55,641 nucleotides of DNA, from NCBI GenBank assembly GCA_003136355.1, contig PLED01000108.1, positions 17,365 to 73,005 on the forward strand, in the 5' to 3' direction. The position numbers and the translations under genes were made by a program. The number at the start of each line of letters is the position of its first letter. Positions within the stretch are counted from its first letter, which is position 1. The notes below the pieces were generated by a model. The model did not search any database. It saw only the letters and a list, made by a program, of their open reading frames with translations, and had not been told where the DNA came from. This stretch comes from Vulcanimicrobiota bacterium (lineage in GTDB: Bacteria > Vulcanimicrobiota > Vulcanimicrobiia > Vulcanimicrobiales > Vulcanimicrobiaceae). This document shows, in pieces, positions 15,214 through 23,973 of this stretch.

Positions 15214-16320
15214 TTACTCAACCAGTTTTAGACGTGGGTTCGGACGTTCGGGACGACCGACTTTGTGGCACTCGCGCCACTCGCCGCCGGTTTCGAGCGC
15301 GACGACGTCGGCAGTATATTCGGTGCGCCCGCTGCCTGCGCCCAAGAAGAACGCGCCGCCGACGGCATACGCGTCGACCGGAACTTTATCGTGCTCGAAT
15401 TCGCGTATGCGCTGCGCAGTGAAACCGCCGCTGGCGACGATGCGCACGTGTTTGAAACCCTCGGCGTCGAGCGCGCGTCGCACGTTGAAGACGAGCTGCG
15501 GTATGACCCCGGTCGGTTTGAACGTGCCCATAATATTCCAGATCGATTTGTCGACAAGCGTTTGCGACGTGTCCAAACGCACGCCCCACAGTCGGTCACC
15601 GAGCGCGCGCGCTACTGCCAAACTCGTGGCGACACAGTCGTTATCGAAATCGACAAGTGAAATGAGGTTGACGTCACGATCGATGTACTCGGCAAATTTT
15701 TGCGTCGCAAGCACGGTGTCGCCGCCGTACGCTGCGATCAGCGCGTGCGGGACGGTTCCCATTCCGCCTGCGCCCCACCACTCGGCGTTAGCGTCGGTGG
15801 AAACACCGAGCGCGCCGGAGATATACGCAGCATAACCGTCGCCCGTCTGCACCAAGTGGTGATCGAAGCGCGCCGGGAAAAACAAAACTTGCTTGCCGTT
15901 GGCAGCGGTCACGATTTCGCGCGCATTGGTCGCGATGCGCGTCCGCCGCGAAAGCACGCCGAGATAACACGTTTCCAGGTGAGCGAATATCTCGTAATCG
16001 CCTTCGATCATGAGCGCGGTTTCGTATGGCGCGATACGGTCGCCGTCATAGAGCGCGTGCACGCGCAATTGTTTCCAGCCGTCTTCCCAATCGCCTGAGG
16101 GAAGACGCTTCCCCGAGCACAACCGCAGAATCGCGATGGCCTCGTCGATGCCGCAGAGCACCGCGTCACTGCGCTGAAAGACTTGCATGCGGACCGTCGG
16201 ATGGTAGTCGTCGCGCTCGAGAATCTGCCGGGCGCGGTTGAAGTACGTGTCGGAGTAATAGCCGTCACGCATCTTCTCGACGGGCAAATTAAAGATTTCC
16301 GGCGGCAGCCTGGTAGGCAC
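15214..16320 (-). CDS. pncB: Nicotinate phosphoribosyltransferase
   Basis: 368 aa. Joins nicotinate to PRPP (ATP-assisted) to make nicotinate mononucleotide in NAD salvage. Typical blocks: KMRDGYYSDTYFNRA at the N-terminus, FPARFDHHLVQTGDGYAAY with the catalytic His, AEWWGAGGMGTVPHAL, and the GVRLDTSQTLVDKSIWN / VASGGFTAQRI loop that binds phosphate. Length fits the shorter archaeal/actinobacterial-type enzyme. First gene of a minus-strand set with the ABC-like pair. It is divergent from polX with only 29 bp between starts, so the promoters must overlap coding DNA. Confidence 0.88.
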   Translation of the reverse strand: MPTRLPPEIFNLPVEKMRDGYYSDTYFNRARQILERDDYHPTVRMQVFQRSDAVLCGIDEAIAILRLCSGKRLPSGDWEDGWKQLRVHALYDGDRIAPYETALMIEGDYEIFAHLETCYLGVLSRRTRIATNAREIVTAANGKQVLFFPARFDHHLVQTGDGYAAYISGALGVSTDANAEWWGAGGMGTVPHALIAAYGGDTVLATQKFAEYIDRDVNLISLVDFDNDCVATSLAVARALGDRLWGVRLDTSQTLVDKSIWNIMGTFKPTGVIPQLVFNVRRALDAEGFKHVRIVASGGFTAQRIREFEHDKVPVDAYAVGGAFFLGAGSGRTEYTADVVALETGGEWRECHKVGRPERPNPRLKLVE

Positions 16321-16349
16321 GTTAGTGCCTATACGTTGAAAATCGCGGA

Positions 16350-18080
16350 GTGCCCTCGAATACCGAGATTGCCGAGACCCTGCTGCGCATCCGGAAGCTC
16401 ATGGAGCTCGCCGGCGAGACGTTTTACAAGTTCACGGCCTACGAGCGGGCCGCGGCGACGCTCGAAAATGCGCCGCCCGTCACCGACCTGCTGGCCGCGG
16501 GCGAACTCACCACGCTGCCCGGCATCGGTAAGTCCCTGGCCGCCACGATTGAGGAGATCGTGCGCACGGGCACCTGCGGGCAACTCGAACTGCTTCAGCA
16601 ACGCTATCCGCCGACGATTTTCGAAGTCCTCGGCGTTTCGGGCATCGGCATCAAGACCGCCGCGATGCTTTTCGAAACGTACGGCATTGGGTCGCTTGAA
16701 GATTTGGAACGCGCGATCGATTCGGGAGTACTGGCCGAAGCGCCGCGCATGGGTCAGAAGACCGTTGAGAACATCCGGCGCGGAATCTTGGCCTACCGCG
16801 GACGGCTGCGGCGCACGCCACTCCCGCGCGCGATGACTATCGCGCTCGAAGCCGTGACGTATCTCGAAGCTGGTCCGGCGGTTCACAGGATAAGTTTTGC
16901 GGGCAGTTTGCGGCGCGCGGAGGTTACCGTCGGCGACATCGACATCGTTTGCACGTCGGACTCCGCTGCGGCCGTGATCGATCATTTCGTGCGATGGGAG
17001 CGCGCGCGCGCCGTTCTTTCCGAAGGGCCGACCAAAGGCAGCATCTGGCTCGACGACGGGCTGCAAATCGACCTACGCGTCTTACCGGATAACGTCTACG
17101 GTAATCTGCTGCAGCACTTCACCGGCAGCCGCGAACACAACATTCAAGTGCGCGAGCACGCCGCGCGCAAGAACCTGCGCGTCAGTGAAAACGGTATCTT
17201 AAATTTGGAAAACGGTGACGTTTTTACGAGCCGTGACGAGCAAGGCGTCTACGCAGCGCTCGGCATGCAGTACGTTCCGCCGGAGCTGCGCAGCGGTATC
17301 GATGAGGTCGAGCTCGCGCTGCGCAACCAGCTTCCGGAATTGCTCGAAGCGTGCGACGTGCGCGGCGATTTCCACATGCACACGACATTCAGCGACGGCC
17401 GGCAGACGCTCGAGGAGATGATCGCTGCGGTAGCCGCGCGTGGCTACGAATATCACGCGATCACCGATCATTCGCCTGCGCGCGGCGTCATCGGCTGCAG
17501 CGCAGACGAGCTGCGGACGCAACGCGAAACGATTCGCGAGCTCGGCGACAAGTACGGCGTGCGGACCCTGTGGGGGAGCGAGGTCGACATTCTGCCCGAC
17601 GGCTCGATGGATTTTCCCGACGACGTGCTGCAAAGCATGGACATCGTGATCGCCAGCGTGCACTCGTCATTCCGGCAAACGCGCGAGGAGATGACGGCGC
17701 GGTTGATTCGCGTCTGCGAAAATCCGTACGTGACGATCATCGGCCACCCCACCGGGCGGAAGGTCGATGGATTCGAGGGATACGACTACGACTATGACGC
17801 GGTCTTTGCGGCCGCCGCGCGCACCGGTACTGCCCTCGAAATCGACGGCCAGCCCAAGCGGTTCGATCTGCCCGCGAATCTCGCGCGCCGCGCGAAAAGC
17901 CTCGGTGTTACACTGACCGTCGACAGCGACGCGCACGATGCCGGCCAGCTCGGCAACATCGACTTAGCCATCGTTCAGGCCAGGAGAGCGGGCTTAACGC
18001 GCGACGATGTCCTGAACGCGCGGCCGCTTGAGGGCGTGCTCGAGTTCGTGCGTTCGAAGCGCGAACGGCTTAAGCGATGA
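16350..18080 (+). CDS. polX: DNA polymerase/3'-5' exonuclease PolX
   Basis: 576 aa, the usual bacterial PolX length, GTG start. Order: helix-hairpin-helix lyase-like N-domain (LPGIGKSLAATIEEI, VLGVSGIGIKTA), nucleotidyltransferase palm with GSLRRAEVTVGDIDIV supplying the GS motif and the two metal Asp, then a C-terminal PHP exonuclease (GDFHMHTTFSDGRQTLEEM, AITDHSP, GSEVDILPDGSMDF, IIGHPTGR, DSDAHDAGQL). It fills gaps and edits in base excision repair. Its last 11 nt overlap the convergent fdhD gene. Confidence 0.95.
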   Translation: MPSNTEIAETLLRIRKLMELAGETFYKFTAYERAAATLENAPPVTDLLAAGELTTLPGIGKSLAATIEEIVRTGTCGQLELLQQRYPPTIFEVLGVSGIGIKTAAMLFETYGIGSLEDLERAIDSGVLAEAPRMGQKTVENIRRGILAYRGRLRRTPLPRAMTIALEAVTYLEAGPAVHRISFAGSLRRAEVTVGDIDIVCTSDSAAAVIDHFVRWERARAVLSEGPTKGSIWLDDGLQIDLRVLPDNVYGNLLQHFTGSREHNIQVREHAARKNLRVSENGILNLENGDVFTSRDEQGVYAALGMQYVPPELRSGIDEVELALRNQLPELLEACDVRGDFHMHTTFSDGRQTLEEMIAAVAARGYEYHAITDHSPARGVIGCSADELRTQRETIRELGDKYGVRTLWGSEVDILPDGSMDFPDDVLQSMDIVIASVHSSFRQTREEMTARLIRVCENPYVTIIGHPTGRKVDGFEGYDYDYDAVFAAAARTGTALEIDGQPKRFDLPANLARRAKSLGVTLTVDSDAHDAGQLGNIDLAIVQARRAGLTRDDVLNARPLEGVLEFVRSKRERLKR

Positions 18081-18921
18081 TGCGATCGGGCGTTGTATAA
18101 ACATTGCAGCGCGTCCCGCGCACAAACCCGCAGAGTGTCACATTAAATGCGCGCGCGGTTTCGACCGCAAGACTGCTCGGTGCGGAAACGGCGCAGACGA
18201 TGGGAATGCCCGCGGTGATGCTTTTTTGCAGTAATTCGTAACTTGCGCGTCCGCTGACCAGCAGAACGGATTCGCGTAACGGCAGACGGTCATTCAGGAG
18301 CGCCCAGCCGACAATTTTGTCGAGCGCGTTGTGACGGCCGACGTCTTCCCGTAACGCGACGAGGTTGCCATCCTTATCGAAGAGCGCACTCGCGTGTAGG
18401 CCTCCGGTAGAGGCGAAGATGCGCTGCGCGCTTCGCATCTTGTCCGGGAGTTCCGCAATGAAATCGTACGAGATTTGGAATTGGTCCGCGATCGGCTGCG
18501 CGCGAACTTGCAGCGCTTCTATACTGGATTTGCCGCAGACGCCGCACGAACTGTTGACTGTGAAGTGCCGCTCGAGCCGTTCTAACACCGGCATAGCGCC
18601 GGCGAGCTCTACGGTGACGATGTTGTAATGCTGCTCTTCGCCCACCGCCGGATCGACGCAATAGGAAATGCCCGCGATATCATAGCGCTGCGAAACGACG
18701 CCTTCGGAAAACAAGAAGCCCGCCGCTAGTTCGAAATCGTTGCCGGGCGTGCGCATCGTCACTGCGAGGCTTTGCGTCGCGCCTTGCGCCGCGAGCCGGA
18801 TCTCCAGCGGCTCCTCGGTCGCGAGATCGTCGATCAAGTCACGGCGGTAGTGCGCCTCGAGCGCAACCATCGCGGCCGGCGTCGTCAGTCCCGGGCGCTC
18901 CGCGGAGCGCAGGTCGTTCAC
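18070..18921 (-). CDS. fdhD: Formate dehydrogenase accessory sulfurtransferase FdhD
   Basis: 283 aa. FdhD passes sulfur from IscS to the Mo-bisMGD cofactor so that formate dehydrogenases become active. The sulfur-carrying CxxC is C126/C129 (SSCGVCG). Further conserved blocks are MRTPGNDFELAAGFLFSEG, FASTGGLHASALFD and REDVGRHNALDKIVG. GTG start overlapping the upstream phosphoesterase stop (GTGA). No formate dehydrogenase is in the window, but mobA at 37.6 kb supports use of guanylylated molybdenum cofactor. Confidence 0.93.
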   Translation of the reverse strand: MNDLRSAERPGLTTPAAMVALEAHYRRDLIDDLATEEPLEIRLAAQGATQSLAVTMRTPGNDFELAAGFLFSEGVVSQRYDIAGISYCVDPAVGEEQHYNIVTVELAGAMPVLERLERHFTVNSSCGVCGKSSIEALQVRAQPIADQFQISYDFIAELPDKMRSAQRIFASTGGLHASALFDKDGNLVALREDVGRHNALDKIVGWALLNDRLPLRESVLLVSGRASYELLQKSITAGIPIVCAVSAPSSLAVETARAFNVTLCGFVRGTRCNVYTTPDRIIA

Positions 18922-21221
18922 CGCCGCCGGACCGCGTGTTTCAGAATGTCGTTGAGCACGCGCGGATCGACCGCATCGGGCTTGCTGAAGTCCAAATGTG
19001 CGCTGACGGCTGAGCCGTACGCGGCGCGCGTGTTGACCGCATTCATGTCGATGCCTGGTTTGATTGCATCATACGGTGCGGCGTTGACCGGATTGAGCGC
19101 AAAGAGTTTGTAGAGCGGCTGCGTCGTTGTGTCCGCGACCGACAGCGGTAACATTCCCAGCAGCAACTCGATCGTGCGCACGAAGCTCACGGTCGAATAG
19201 TGCGAGTGATCGACGCCGCCCCGGGCATACGGGTTAGCGACATAAAATGTGGAGCGTTGGTCGCTCACGTGATCGGGACCGTTCTGCGCGTCATCTTCCA
19301 GTACGAAAATTGCGGTAGACTTCCAGTAAGGGGAATGAGAAACGGCGTCAACGAGTTGCCCGACGACCCAGTCGTTCGTTGCGACGAATGCTTCGGGAGT
19401 GGGCATGTTCGCCTGGGTCCCTGAGGTATGGTCGTTAGGAAAGTACACGATCTCGAGTTGCGGCAGGTTCCGTTGCGCCACGAATTTCTCGAATTCACGC
19501 CGCCATTCGTTGAAGCGATCTTGATCGCTGTACTTTAAATTCCAGCCGACAAACGCCGGATCGTAATGGCCCTGCAGTGCGGGGTGGTCGGTCGCTGCAA
19601 TCGGAGGCCCGGCGCTGAGCATCATGTCCTCGCCGTAATCGCGATAAGTGATGCCGGCGCGCTTAGCGTCATCCCACAGATATCCCGAGTGTGGGACGGG
19701 TGCGCCGACGCCGTTTTGCGAGTCAAAGCCCGCGCGCCGGTTGCCGTAGTTTACCGGCCAAGTGCGCTCGACATAATCGCTGGCGGTCGCGGCGTCGGTC
19801 CAATTGTGGCCATCCGCGCTCACTTGCGCGTCGGCATACGCGTTATCGAGCAAGCCGAAACGTTCCGCAAGCGCGTGTTGATTGGGCGTGACGACGCGTC
19901 CGAAATTCACGAGCGATGGGTCGCCGTTGCCGGTTTTAATATCGCCCAGAACCTGATCGTACGACCGATTTTCTTTGATAATGTAAATCACGTGCGAGAT
20001 CGGCCCGTGCGCGCGAAGCACGGTTTGCGTCGAAGCGCGAGGCGCCCACGTCGGCATGAGATCGCTTAGCGCCTGCGCGGTCATCGTGTGAATCTGGTCG
20101 TATGCGCTGCGCGGGATGGCGCGGACGGATCCGACGGTGATCGCCCCGACGTACCCGCCGGTGCTTCGCTTGCGTATGTTAAATTGCGCATTCGACGGCG
20201 CGCTTTCGCCTTTGCCATTGCTGACGTATAGCGTGCCGTCCGCTCCCATCGCGAGCCCGGTCGGATACCAGCCCGCCGGAATGTACCCGATGACGCGGCC
20301 ATTGCGCAGGTGCGCAACCGCGTTCTCTCCGCCCAAACTTACGAAAAGATCGCTTCCGTGTACCAGGAGTGCGTTCGGATTGGCGCCGTAACCATGGACC
20401 CGTCCCGCATGCATGCCGACCGGAATGCTCGCGACGCGCCTGTTCGTACGTGTATCGATCACCGCTACCGCATCGTCGTCGCAGACGGCGACGTAAAGTT
20501 TGCCGTTGTATAGCGCCAAGTCACATGGATGCTTACCGACGGCAATATCCTTGATAACGTTGCCGCTAGCGACGTCGACGACCGCAACGGAACTCTGTCC
20601 GCGCAGCGCGACGTAAATGGACTTGCCATCTGCCGTTCCGAGCGCCGCCGCAGGATGCGATCCCACGACGATCGCTCGTCCCGCAAACGTTATGCCTCCA
20701 TTATTAATTTGTCCGATCGTGATAGTGCCGCCGCTTGCGCTGTTATGATCGTCGGCCGTCACCGCGAATGGAATTGTTTGTCCACTTTGACGAGAGAAAA
20801 AAAGTGCGACGGAGACCGGCCACGCGCCTTTGGCGAGCGAAGCGGGTTCGATCTCGCCGCTTACGATATCAACGACTTGTACGGCGTCGGTCGCTGCGCC
20901 CGGAACGCAAACCGTGCCCGCGCCGCACCACATCGGCTTACCGAAGGCTCCATTCAGCGTTACGACTTTGATCGTCGCGAGCGTTTTTGCGTCGAGCAGA
21001 CGAAGCGCCGCCGGATTGACACCCGACTCGACGACCGCGAGCGTCTTGCCGTCCGGTGAAAGTGCGATGCCCTGGGGCATGGTGCCGACCGTTGCAAGCG
21101 GCCCGGCCGGGGCCGTCAGATGCCATCCGCCGGGCAGCAAGGACTGAAGATGCGGAGCTGCTATGGCCAGCGTGAAAGCGCCGGCAACCGCGGCCGCCGC
21201 GAGAAGGATGGTTCGAAGCAT
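18918..21221 (-). CDS. Secreted beta-propeller/phosphoesterase fusion (YncE + PF04185 type)
   Basis: 767 aa from the ATG at 21221, which gives a signal peptide (1-22) and has GGGAGA upstream; the frame is open further up without a signal. Residues about 35-370 form a YVTN/YncE-type beta-propeller (repeats such as GTMPQGIALSPDGKTLAVVE, VASGNVIKDIAVGKHPCDLALY, PAGWYPTGLAMGADGTLYVSN). Residues about 400-750 are a phosphoesterase/phospholipase C-like domain (HVIYIIKENRSYDQVLGD, ADAQVSADGHNWTDAA, VFVLEDDAQNGPDHVSDQR). Such fusions are common in acidobacteria and relatives; substrate unknown. Overlaps fdhD by 4 nt. Confidence 0.82.
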   Translation of the reverse strand: MLRTILLAAAAVAGAFTLAIAAPHLQSLLPGGWHLTAPAGPLATVGTMPQGIALSPDGKTLAVVESGVNPAALRLLDAKTLATIKVVTLNGAFGKPMWCGAGTVCVPGAATDAVQVVDIVSGEIEPASLAKGAWPVSVALFFSRQSGQTIPFAVTADDHNSASGGTITIGQINNGGITFAGRAIVVGSHPAAALGTADGKSIYVALRGQSSVAVVDVASGNVIKDIAVGKHPCDLALYNGKLYVAVCDDDAVAVIDTRTNRRVASIPVGMHAGRVHGYGANPNALLVHGSDLFVSLGGENAVAHLRNGRVIGYIPAGWYPTGLAMGADGTLYVSNGKGESAPSNAQFNIRKRSTGGYVGAITVGSVRAIPRSAYDQIHTMTAQALSDLMPTWAPRASTQTVLRAHGPISHVIYIIKENRSYDQVLGDIKTGNGDPSLVNFGRVVTPNQHALAERFGLLDNAYADAQVSADGHNWTDAATASDYVERTWPVNYGNRRAGFDSQNGVGAPVPHSGYLWDDAKRAGITYRDYGEDMMLSAGPPIAATDHPALQGHYDPAFVGWNLKYSDQDRFNEWRREFEKFVAQRNLPQLEIVYFPNDHTSGTQANMPTPEAFVATNDWVVGQLVDAVSHSPYWKSTAIFVLEDDAQNGPDHVSDQRSTFYVANPYARGGVDHSHYSTVSFVRTIELLLGMLPLSVADTTTQPLYKLFALNPVNAAPYDAIKPGIDMNAVNTRAAYGSAVSAHLDFSKPDAVDPRVLNDILKHAVRRR

Positions 21222-21267
21222 GCGGTTCGGTTTCTCCCTATGGCGGACACCCGCCCCTCTGGGCCAA

Positions 21268-21319
21268 GGCGGGTTGGCCCGGTGGCCGGAGGACGCGGCG
21301 GGGCTCGGCGGAACCCGCC
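21268..21319 (+). repeat. GC-rich inverted repeat ahead of ilvE
   Basis: GGCGGGTT at 21268-21275 and AACCCGCC at 21312-21319 are exact complements in the 119-bp region between the divergent phosphoesterase and ilvE starts. It could form a leader hairpin of the ilvE mRNA, 21 nt before the GTG. No T-box or leader-peptide features are visible. Confidence 0.35.
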
Positions 21320-21340
21320 CAGCCATAAGGAGTCGCTATT

Positions 21341-22288
21341 GTGAAACTAGGCGAGCTCACGGTCTACGCCGGCGGCGAATTTCAGAAATACGATGACGCC
21401 AAAGTCGGCCTTCTCACGCACGGACTACAGTACGGAACCGGATGCTTCGAAGGCATTCGCGGCTATTGGGTCTCCGAAGATAGCGAACTCTACCTGGTGC
21501 AGCTGCGCGAGCATTTCGAACGGCTGGCGATCAGCGCGAAGATTCTGTTGATGCGCCCTCCGCACACGGTCGATGAAATGATCGAGATTACCACCGAGCT
21601 CTGCGCGCGCAATCGTTTTGAGACCGCGACCTATATTCGGCCGTTCATGTATAAATGCGCCGAAGACGTCGGCGTCCGTTTGCACAACGTCCCCGACGCG
21701 TTCGCGATCGCCGCGATTCCGTTCACGCACTATCTCGACATCTCCGGCGGCGTAGCGGCGGGTACGAGCTCGTGGCGCCGGGCCGACGATTCGGCCGCAC
21801 CACCACGCGCAAAAATAACAGGACTCTACGTAAATAGCGCGCTCGCCAAGAGCGAAGCGATTTCAAACGGTTTCGACGAGGCGATTATGCTTTCGCACGA
21901 CGGACACGTCGCCGAAGGTTCGGCTGAAAATATTTTCATGGTGAAGAACGGCGTGCTGCTTACGCCGGATCCGTCGCAGAACGTGCTCGAGGGATGCACG
22001 CGTCGCGCGGTCATTGAAATCGCGCGAAAAGAGTTTGGCGTTGAGGTTGTCGAGCGAGCGATCGACCGCAGCGAGCTGTATGGCGCGGAAGAGATTTTTT
22101 TCAGCGGTACCGCGGTCGGCGTTGTCTACGTGCGTTCGGTTGACCGGCGCGACGTTGCGGACGGAAAGATCGGACCCGTCACGCAAAAAATCGCGAGCTT
22201 TTACGAACGGCTGGTCAATGGCCGCGAGCCGAAATACCGGAAGTGGCTGACGCCGGTGTACGCCGGAAGAGCGGTCGCTACGGTGTAG
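21341..22288 (+). CDS. ilvE: Branched-chain amino acid aminotransferase
   Basis: 315 aa fold-type IV PLP enzyme, transferring the amino group between Glu and Val/Leu/Ile (last biosynthetic or first catabolic step). THGLQYGTGCFEGIRGY at the N-terminus, the PLP-binding Lys in KITGLYVNSALAKSEA, and EGSAENIFMVKNGVLLTPD are characteristic. GTG start with AAGGAG eight nt upstream. Cytosolic. The last 11 nt overlap the convergent serine-hydrolase gene. Confidence 0.92.
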   Translation: MKLGELTVYAGGEFQKYDDAKVGLLTHGLQYGTGCFEGIRGYWVSEDSELYLVQLREHFERLAISAKILLMRPPHTVDEMIEITTELCARNRFETATYIRPFMYKCAEDVGVRLHNVPDAFAIAAIPFTHYLDISGGVAAGTSSWRRADDSAAPPRAKITGLYVNSALAKSEAISNGFDEAIMLSHDGHVAEGSAENIFMVKNGVLLTPDPSQNVLEGCTRRAVIEIARKEFGVEVVERAIDRSELYGAEEIFFSGTAVGVVYVRSVDRRDVADGKIGPVTQKIASFYERLVNGREPKYRKWLTPVYAGRAVATV

Positions 22289-23267
22289 ATTCGGGGTTGG
22301 GCGTGGCCGGGACGGGCGTCTGCGGCGCCCAGACCGGAACGTCTTGTTCGGGGTCCGGCGCAACATCAGCCGGCGCACCGAGCGTGTCGAGCGCGCGCAG
22401 ATGGCCGAGCTGTTGCAAATCTTTGTATGCCATGCTCGAAACGCGGCGGATGAATCGCCGGCCGGCCGAGAGCGTCGGGAGCTGCGTCGTCATCACCGCG
22501 ATGACGTATGCGCCGTTTGATGCATAGACGATGCCGACGTCATTGAGCGTGTCGTCGAGCGATCCGGTCTTGTGCGCGATCGGAATTTGCGGCAGCGGTT
22601 CGGGAATAAGCGTATTGATTTCTTGCCGTTCCAAGATGTCGATCATGGATTGCGACGACCATTCATCGACCAAGTGTTTTTGCGCCATATCGCTTAACAG
22701 CCGGACCATGTCGGCTGGGCTCGTGCGCAGCGTGTTACGGATGCTCCAGCCTGCGGTGTGAATGTAATCGGTGAGGCGAGTGTGCCGTAAGCCGAGATCG
22801 CGCATCGTCGCGTTGATGTTCGAGCGTCCGACAAGACGGATCAGCATATTTGCGGCCGTGTTGTCGCTTACGGCGATCATTTGCGTCAGCAACTCTGATA
22901 CCGGAAATGTCATTCCGACCGGCGCATCGGCGATCACGCCCGAACCCCAGTCGCGGTCGTGCGGCATGAGCGTGACGCGATGGTTCAAATCAAACTTGCC
23001 CGCCTGCATTTGCTGGAAGACCTCGACCATAACGGGGATCTTGATCGTCGAAGCTGCGGGCATCACTTCGTTGGCGTTGATAGAGGAGATCATGCCCGAT
23101 CCTAAATCTTTGACTTCCATGGCAACCCGGCCGGGGGCTCGCTGAGCTGCGCGCGTCAGCGTGGCCTGCAAATCCCGCAGTGGCCCGGGCAGTGAAAGCG
23201 CGTTCGCAGGTGCGATCGACGAGCCGGTAATCGCAGCTGCGGTAAGGAGAGCTAAAATATACCGCAT
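22278..23267 (-). CDS. Class A beta-lactamase-fold serine hydrolase
   Basis: 329 aa from the ATG at 23267 with AGGAG just upstream; signal peptide 1-23. Motifs of the class A fold: S73-x-x-K76 (STIK), S134-D-N136 and K233-T-G235. The omega-loop ExxLN with the deacylating Glu166 is not recognisable: the region reads GWSIRNTLRTSPADM. The C-terminus adds a Pro-rich tail (WAPQTPVPATP). It may be a periplasmic peptidase or penicillin-binding protein rather than a true beta-lactamase, so resistance should not be assumed. Confidence 0.8.
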   Translation of the reverse strand: MRYILALLTAAAITGSSIAPANALSLPGPLRDLQATLTRAAQRAPGRVAMEVKDLGSGMISSINANEVMPAASTIKIPVMVEVFQQMQAGKFDLNHRVTLMPHDRDWGSGVIADAPVGMTFPVSELLTQMIAVSDNTAANMLIRLVGRSNINATMRDLGLRHTRLTDYIHTAGWSIRNTLRTSPADMVRLLSDMAQKHLVDEWSSQSMIDILERQEINTLIPEPLPQIPIAHKTGSLDDTLNDVGIVYASNGAYVIAVMTTQLPTLSAGRRFIRRVSSMAYKDLQQLGHLRALDTLGAPADVAPDPEQDVPVWAPQTPVPATPNPESTP

Positions 23268-23323
23268 ACAGCTCCTAGGCTTGTTGTCGGCTAACTTCGG
23301 GTCTGGGTTGAGGGTTTCCGCCC

Positions 23324-23932
23324 TTACGGTTCTAGCGTTTGGCGGATGCCGGCTTCGTAAAACCAACTACTGAAGCCGGTTTGCTCGAACGCCCGGGGCG
23401 ATACCTGAACCCATTGCTGGCTGAGGATTTGAGCCTGCAGCCGTTGCAGTAGCACGCTCCACTGGGTATGGGGCGCATCATCAATGTTGCCAGCACTTTT
23501 AATAATTCTAATAACGCCGCATTGGCGTACAGCCAACGCATTATTTGCGCCATCTATGAGGGGGTGATCGGGGGGAATTTGCATCTTCAGGAAACCGGCA
23601 TCATACAGCTCGTAAAGAAGCGAATGCCCCGCGTCCGAGCCAGCGGAAGACAACGTAAACGTTCCTTTAAGGCCGACGCCATTGTACGCGTTTAGTTCAC
23701 CGTTCACTAACTGTTGGTTCTTGACGACGAGCACGGCGCGAAAGCAAGGATAGGAGCTGGTTATGGGTTGGCAGCGCGCCAAGAATATTCGGTCGACGTC
23801 TTCGTAAGCTGGAGTTGCCCCATGCACGCACGTTGCGTGTGCGAAACCATTGCACGCCGCGAAGACGAGACTGAGAGCTATCCAGAACACCCTCTTGCTG
23901 AGGAACAAAGGGGCGAATCCATTAGCGGTCAT
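23324..23932 (-). CDS. Secreted orphan protein, unknown function
   Basis: 202 aa from the ATG at 23932, chosen because it gives a signal peptide (about 14-33, ending FAHA-TC). The mature part has several Cys (CVHG, ARCQP, YPCFRA, RQCGV) and a terminal aromatic block (SSWFYEAGIRQTLEP). I recognise no family. Base composition is visibly more AT-rich than its neighbours (for example 23470-23530), which hints at recent acquisition. It lies between the importer genes and the beta-lactamase-like gene, all on the minus strand with gaps of 41 and 56 bp. Confidence 0.5.
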   Translation of the reverse strand: MTANGFAPLFLSKRVFWIALSLVFAACNGFAHATCVHGATPAYEDVDRIFLARCQPITSSYPCFRAVLVVKNQQLVNGELNAYNGVGLKGTFTLSSAGSDAGHSLLYELYDAGFLKMQIPPDHPLIDGANNALAVRQCGVIRIIKSAGNIDDAPHTQWSVLLQRLQAQILSQQWVQVSPRAFEQTGFSSWFYEAGIRQTLEP

Positions 23933-23973
23933 TTCGGTGAAACATGCGGTTCCATAGTGTTGTGACCGACGCC

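Noticed and set aside
21222-21340. T-box or attenuator controlling ilvE
   Set aside because: Only a simple inverted repeat is present; no T-box sequence or leader peptide could be read.
22278-23267. Calling this an antibiotic-resistance beta-lactamase
   Set aside because: The deacylating Glu motif is not visible and the fold is shared with peptidases.
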